Below, one piece after another: positions 62,230 to 64,000 of a stretch of 64,000 nucleotides of DNA. The notes beneath the pieces were generated by a model, which was not told where the DNA came from, searched no databases, and saw nothing but the letters and a program-made list of their open reading frames with translations. Position 1 is the stretch's first letter, and the number at the start of each line of letters is the position of its first letter. A program made the translations under genes and the position numbers. This stretch comes from Zasmidium citrigriseum (lineage: Eukaryota; Ascomycota; Dothideomycetes; Mycosphaerellales; Mycosphaerellaceae): assembly GCA_002786025.1 (NCBI GenBank), contig NHNW01000036.1, forward strand, positions 348,651 to 412,650, read 5' to 3'.

Positions 62230-62600
62230 ATCGATATTACGCCGCGCTAACTGTACGTATAACGCGGCGTTAAACCCTTCACGCCGCGTAATAGCTATAT
62301 CCTCCTACTTATAATAGATCTACTACTTCTATACGAACGTATAGTTAACGGCGTAGTATACGGACGATTACCGCGGCGTAATATTGTGTTTGCGGCCGTA
62401 TACTATAACTACGGCGAGCTAAGGAGACTAACCAATTTCTATACTTACGTAAGGCATACTAAGCAGCTTAGGCGCGGAAAAAAACGAGCCTAAGCAGCTC
62501 GGGGTCTAGTAAGGGACGTAAGCTAAGTAAGGAGAGCGAGTAAGTTAAGTACGGCTAAGCGGCTTAGCCGTACTTAGCCCGCTCGGGTTTATAGTTTTCC
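62230..62600. repeat. GC-rich spacer with inverted repeats
   Basis: CGCCGCG and CGCGGCG near 62,240-62,270 form short inverted arms. At 62,546-62,576 a perfect hairpin (TAAGTACGGCTAAG and CTTAGCCGTACTTA, 3-nt loop) follows a run of GCTAAG/CTTAGC-like words (62,455-62,560). It probably marks an element end. Confidence 0.75.
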
Positions 62601-62699
62601 AGACGTCGTCTTATACTCTTCTTCTTTCTTAGACATAGTCTTACGTACCTAGATTCTTCTTAGAGCTAGTAATTTTAAACTCTTATTATAGTCTAATTA

Positions 62700-64000
62700 G
62701 CTAAATTATCTCTATAGATCTAGCGCTTTATATTCTTTCTATTTACCTTAGTAAGAGTAAGAATTACTAAGTTATCGCCTACTCGTAACCTTTCGAGCTA
62801 TATAAGAATAACACGTCTTATTATATAGATATTACCTTCTAGTATATAGAGGTAGATATTAAGGCCGCGGGCGAGGATACCCTTCGCGATTTCGTTATCT
62901 ATATAGGCTATAATAATTAGGGCGTAGAAGCGGTTAAGCCTTAGAAGACTAGCGCTAGAAAGACTGCTCTAAAGCCTCTAGCTAGCTTCGATAATAAGTC
63001 TTTAGTAGTCGTTAATAGATTTATAAATAGCTAGTCTAAGGACACTTATAAGCTAGTCGTAACCGACATAATAAGAGCGAATCTAGCTATAACTATAAAG
63101 CTAACGATCTCTTGTTATAAGGAAATACCCTTTAGTAGGCCGTACCTATAGGCTACTATAAATAGAGTACCTCTATAGAAGCTTACTAGGGATCTCTTTA
63201 GTAACGTTAGTATCTTTAAAGTACGTACGCTACGCGTTAATATCTACTTCTCGCTAAATACCTCTTAGGTTTAGTATATCGCTCGCTTCCTACCTATTAA
63301 CGATAGCTATATACTTAGAGGCCTAAAGTACGTTAGAGACGTTCGAGAAGCTAATATTACGCTATCTCCGCCGCCTTTCCTACCTACTAGAGATAACCTT
63401 AAGTACCCTCCTTCGCCTACCGCTCTACTAGCCTACCCTATATCGTTCCTATACTATAAGCTTCTACCTATTACGAGAGCTCTACTTAATAGAGCTAGCT
63501 AGGACTATTAGACGACTATAAAGGATATAGTAGTACTATTTAGTAAAGACGACGAAGCTCGCCGCGCTCTAATTATTAAGATTCGCTAGGAGAACTTACT
63601 AGTCTTTAGAGAACTATTCGAGGAACTTACTAGCCTTATTCGTAGAGACGCCGCTTATCTTAACGCCTATAATAGCTTTAAGATTAAAGAAAAGAGCTTC
63701 CGAGTACTTCCTAGAGAGCGAATCTAAGAGGAGTCGATAGGTATAGGCGATTTCTACGCCGCTAAGGAGTACGCCGCTAAGGAGTTACTACTATACTAGA
63801 GCTTCTTATCTAATACTAGTATATTATAGGAGATACGTAAGGCTAAGGAGCCGAGGGGAAATTAGTAGGTAAGGGACTAGTCTAACCTATACTTAAATAA
63901 TACGGCCGACTTACCCTTCTTTAAGTATAGAGTTTAGCGTTACCGCTAAGGACTCGAGCTATAGCTAGACCCTAAGAAGCCTAGACCTTCGTAGTAGGCT
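62700..64000 (+). pseudogene. RIP-degraded unknown gene running off the window
   Basis: One plus-strand frame is coherent for about 1.2 kb to the window edge with RIP-type stops only. It reads a possible small beta-rich start (YIEVDIKAAGEDTLRDFVI), a basic linker, a folded middle (RDLFSNVSIFKVRTLRVNIY) and a long helical part (KDDEARRALIIKIRQENLLV, FYAAKEYAAKELLLYQSFL). The N-terminal part reads like a gag or DNA-binding protein, but I do not recognise it. The C-terminus lies outside. Confidence 0.4.

Larger units (their letters stand above)
9400..64000. other. RIP-mutated repeat island
   Basis: From about 9,400 rightward CpA and TpG nearly vanish, TpA (especially CTA/TAG) is extreme and CpG stays common, so the DNA is not simply AT-rich. 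This is what CpA-to-TpA transitions on both strands produce. All three glutamine/tryptophan-type codons that RIP can hit (CAA, CAG, TGG) read as TAA/TAG, so frames are closed everywhere: only two open frames above 60 codons occur in 54 kb, at 35,406-35,597 and 60,491-60,676, both minus and without a domain. Old transposon genes become legible when TAA/TAG are read through. Stretches of the island not listed separately show only low-complexity, non-coding-looking RIP sequence. Confidence 0.9.

Noticed and set aside
9400..64000. Alternative genetic code or suppressor-read genes to explain the frames full of TAG/TAA
   Set aside because: The stops sit where CAA/CAG/TGG would be expected and CpA/TpG are depleted in all frames and spacers, which RIP explains. 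The adjacent 9.4 kb uses the standard code.
9400..64000. Centromere or telomere
   Set aside because: No telomeric hexamer array. The content is transposon remnants; a centromere cannot be judged without chromatin data.

Overview
The window looks like a filamentous ascomycete chromosome, probably a Dothideomycete (an inference from gene style, short GT-AG introns and the repeat-induced point mutation, RIP, signature). It has two unlike parts that meet near position 9,400.

Positions 1 to about 9,400 are ordinary gene space. Four genes can be modelled: a DUF3431 membrane-anchored protein (minus, three exons), a Git3/cAMP-receptor-like seven-helix GPCR (minus, one splice junction does not close), an unrecognised 415-residue protein (plus, three exons, the first exon-intron module duplicated), and the ERG5/CYP61 sterol C-22 desaturase (minus, two exons), whose start codon lies only about 0.7 kb from the boundary.

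From about 9,400 to 64,000 the DNA is a repeat island in which CpA and TpG are almost absent while TpA and CpG are abundant. That is the outcome of heavy CpA-to-TpA RIP. CAA, CAG and TGG codons have become stops, so no long open frame survives. Reading through the TAA/TAG stops reveals old elements: an acidic-tailed unknown gene (about 9.56-10.4 kb, minus); an Ala/Lys-rich unknown (about 11.9-12.4 kb, minus); a macro-domain-like fragment (about 14.4-14.95 kb, minus); an integrase-core (DDE) transposase (about 20.0-21.55 kb, minus); a 3 x 166 bp tandem array (21.97-22.47 kb); a large Ty3/Gypsy LTR element (about 22.6-36.2 kb, plus) holding an assembly gap at 28,965-29,007; an unknown ~1,000-residue gene (about 37.9-41.0 kb, plus) converging on a Plavaka-like (CACTA/KDZ-type) transposase (about 41.0-44.5 kb, minus); two direct copies about 7 kb apart of a gene encoding an SNF2-like helicase (45.9-50.3 and 53.1-57.3 kb, minus), separated by GC-rich intergenic blocks with strong hairpins; and two further unrecognised plus-strand remnants (59.9-62.1 kb and 62.7 kb to the window end).

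The most unusual item is the 44.5-62.6 kb tract: a duplicated SNF2-helicase repeat unit next to a Plavaka-like transposase, with repeated AACGCGGCG-type motifs and perfect hairpins in the spacers. It could be a large helicase-carrying DNA transposon family, now silenced by RIP. All calls in the RIP zone come from reading degenerate frames by eye, and their ends are approximate.
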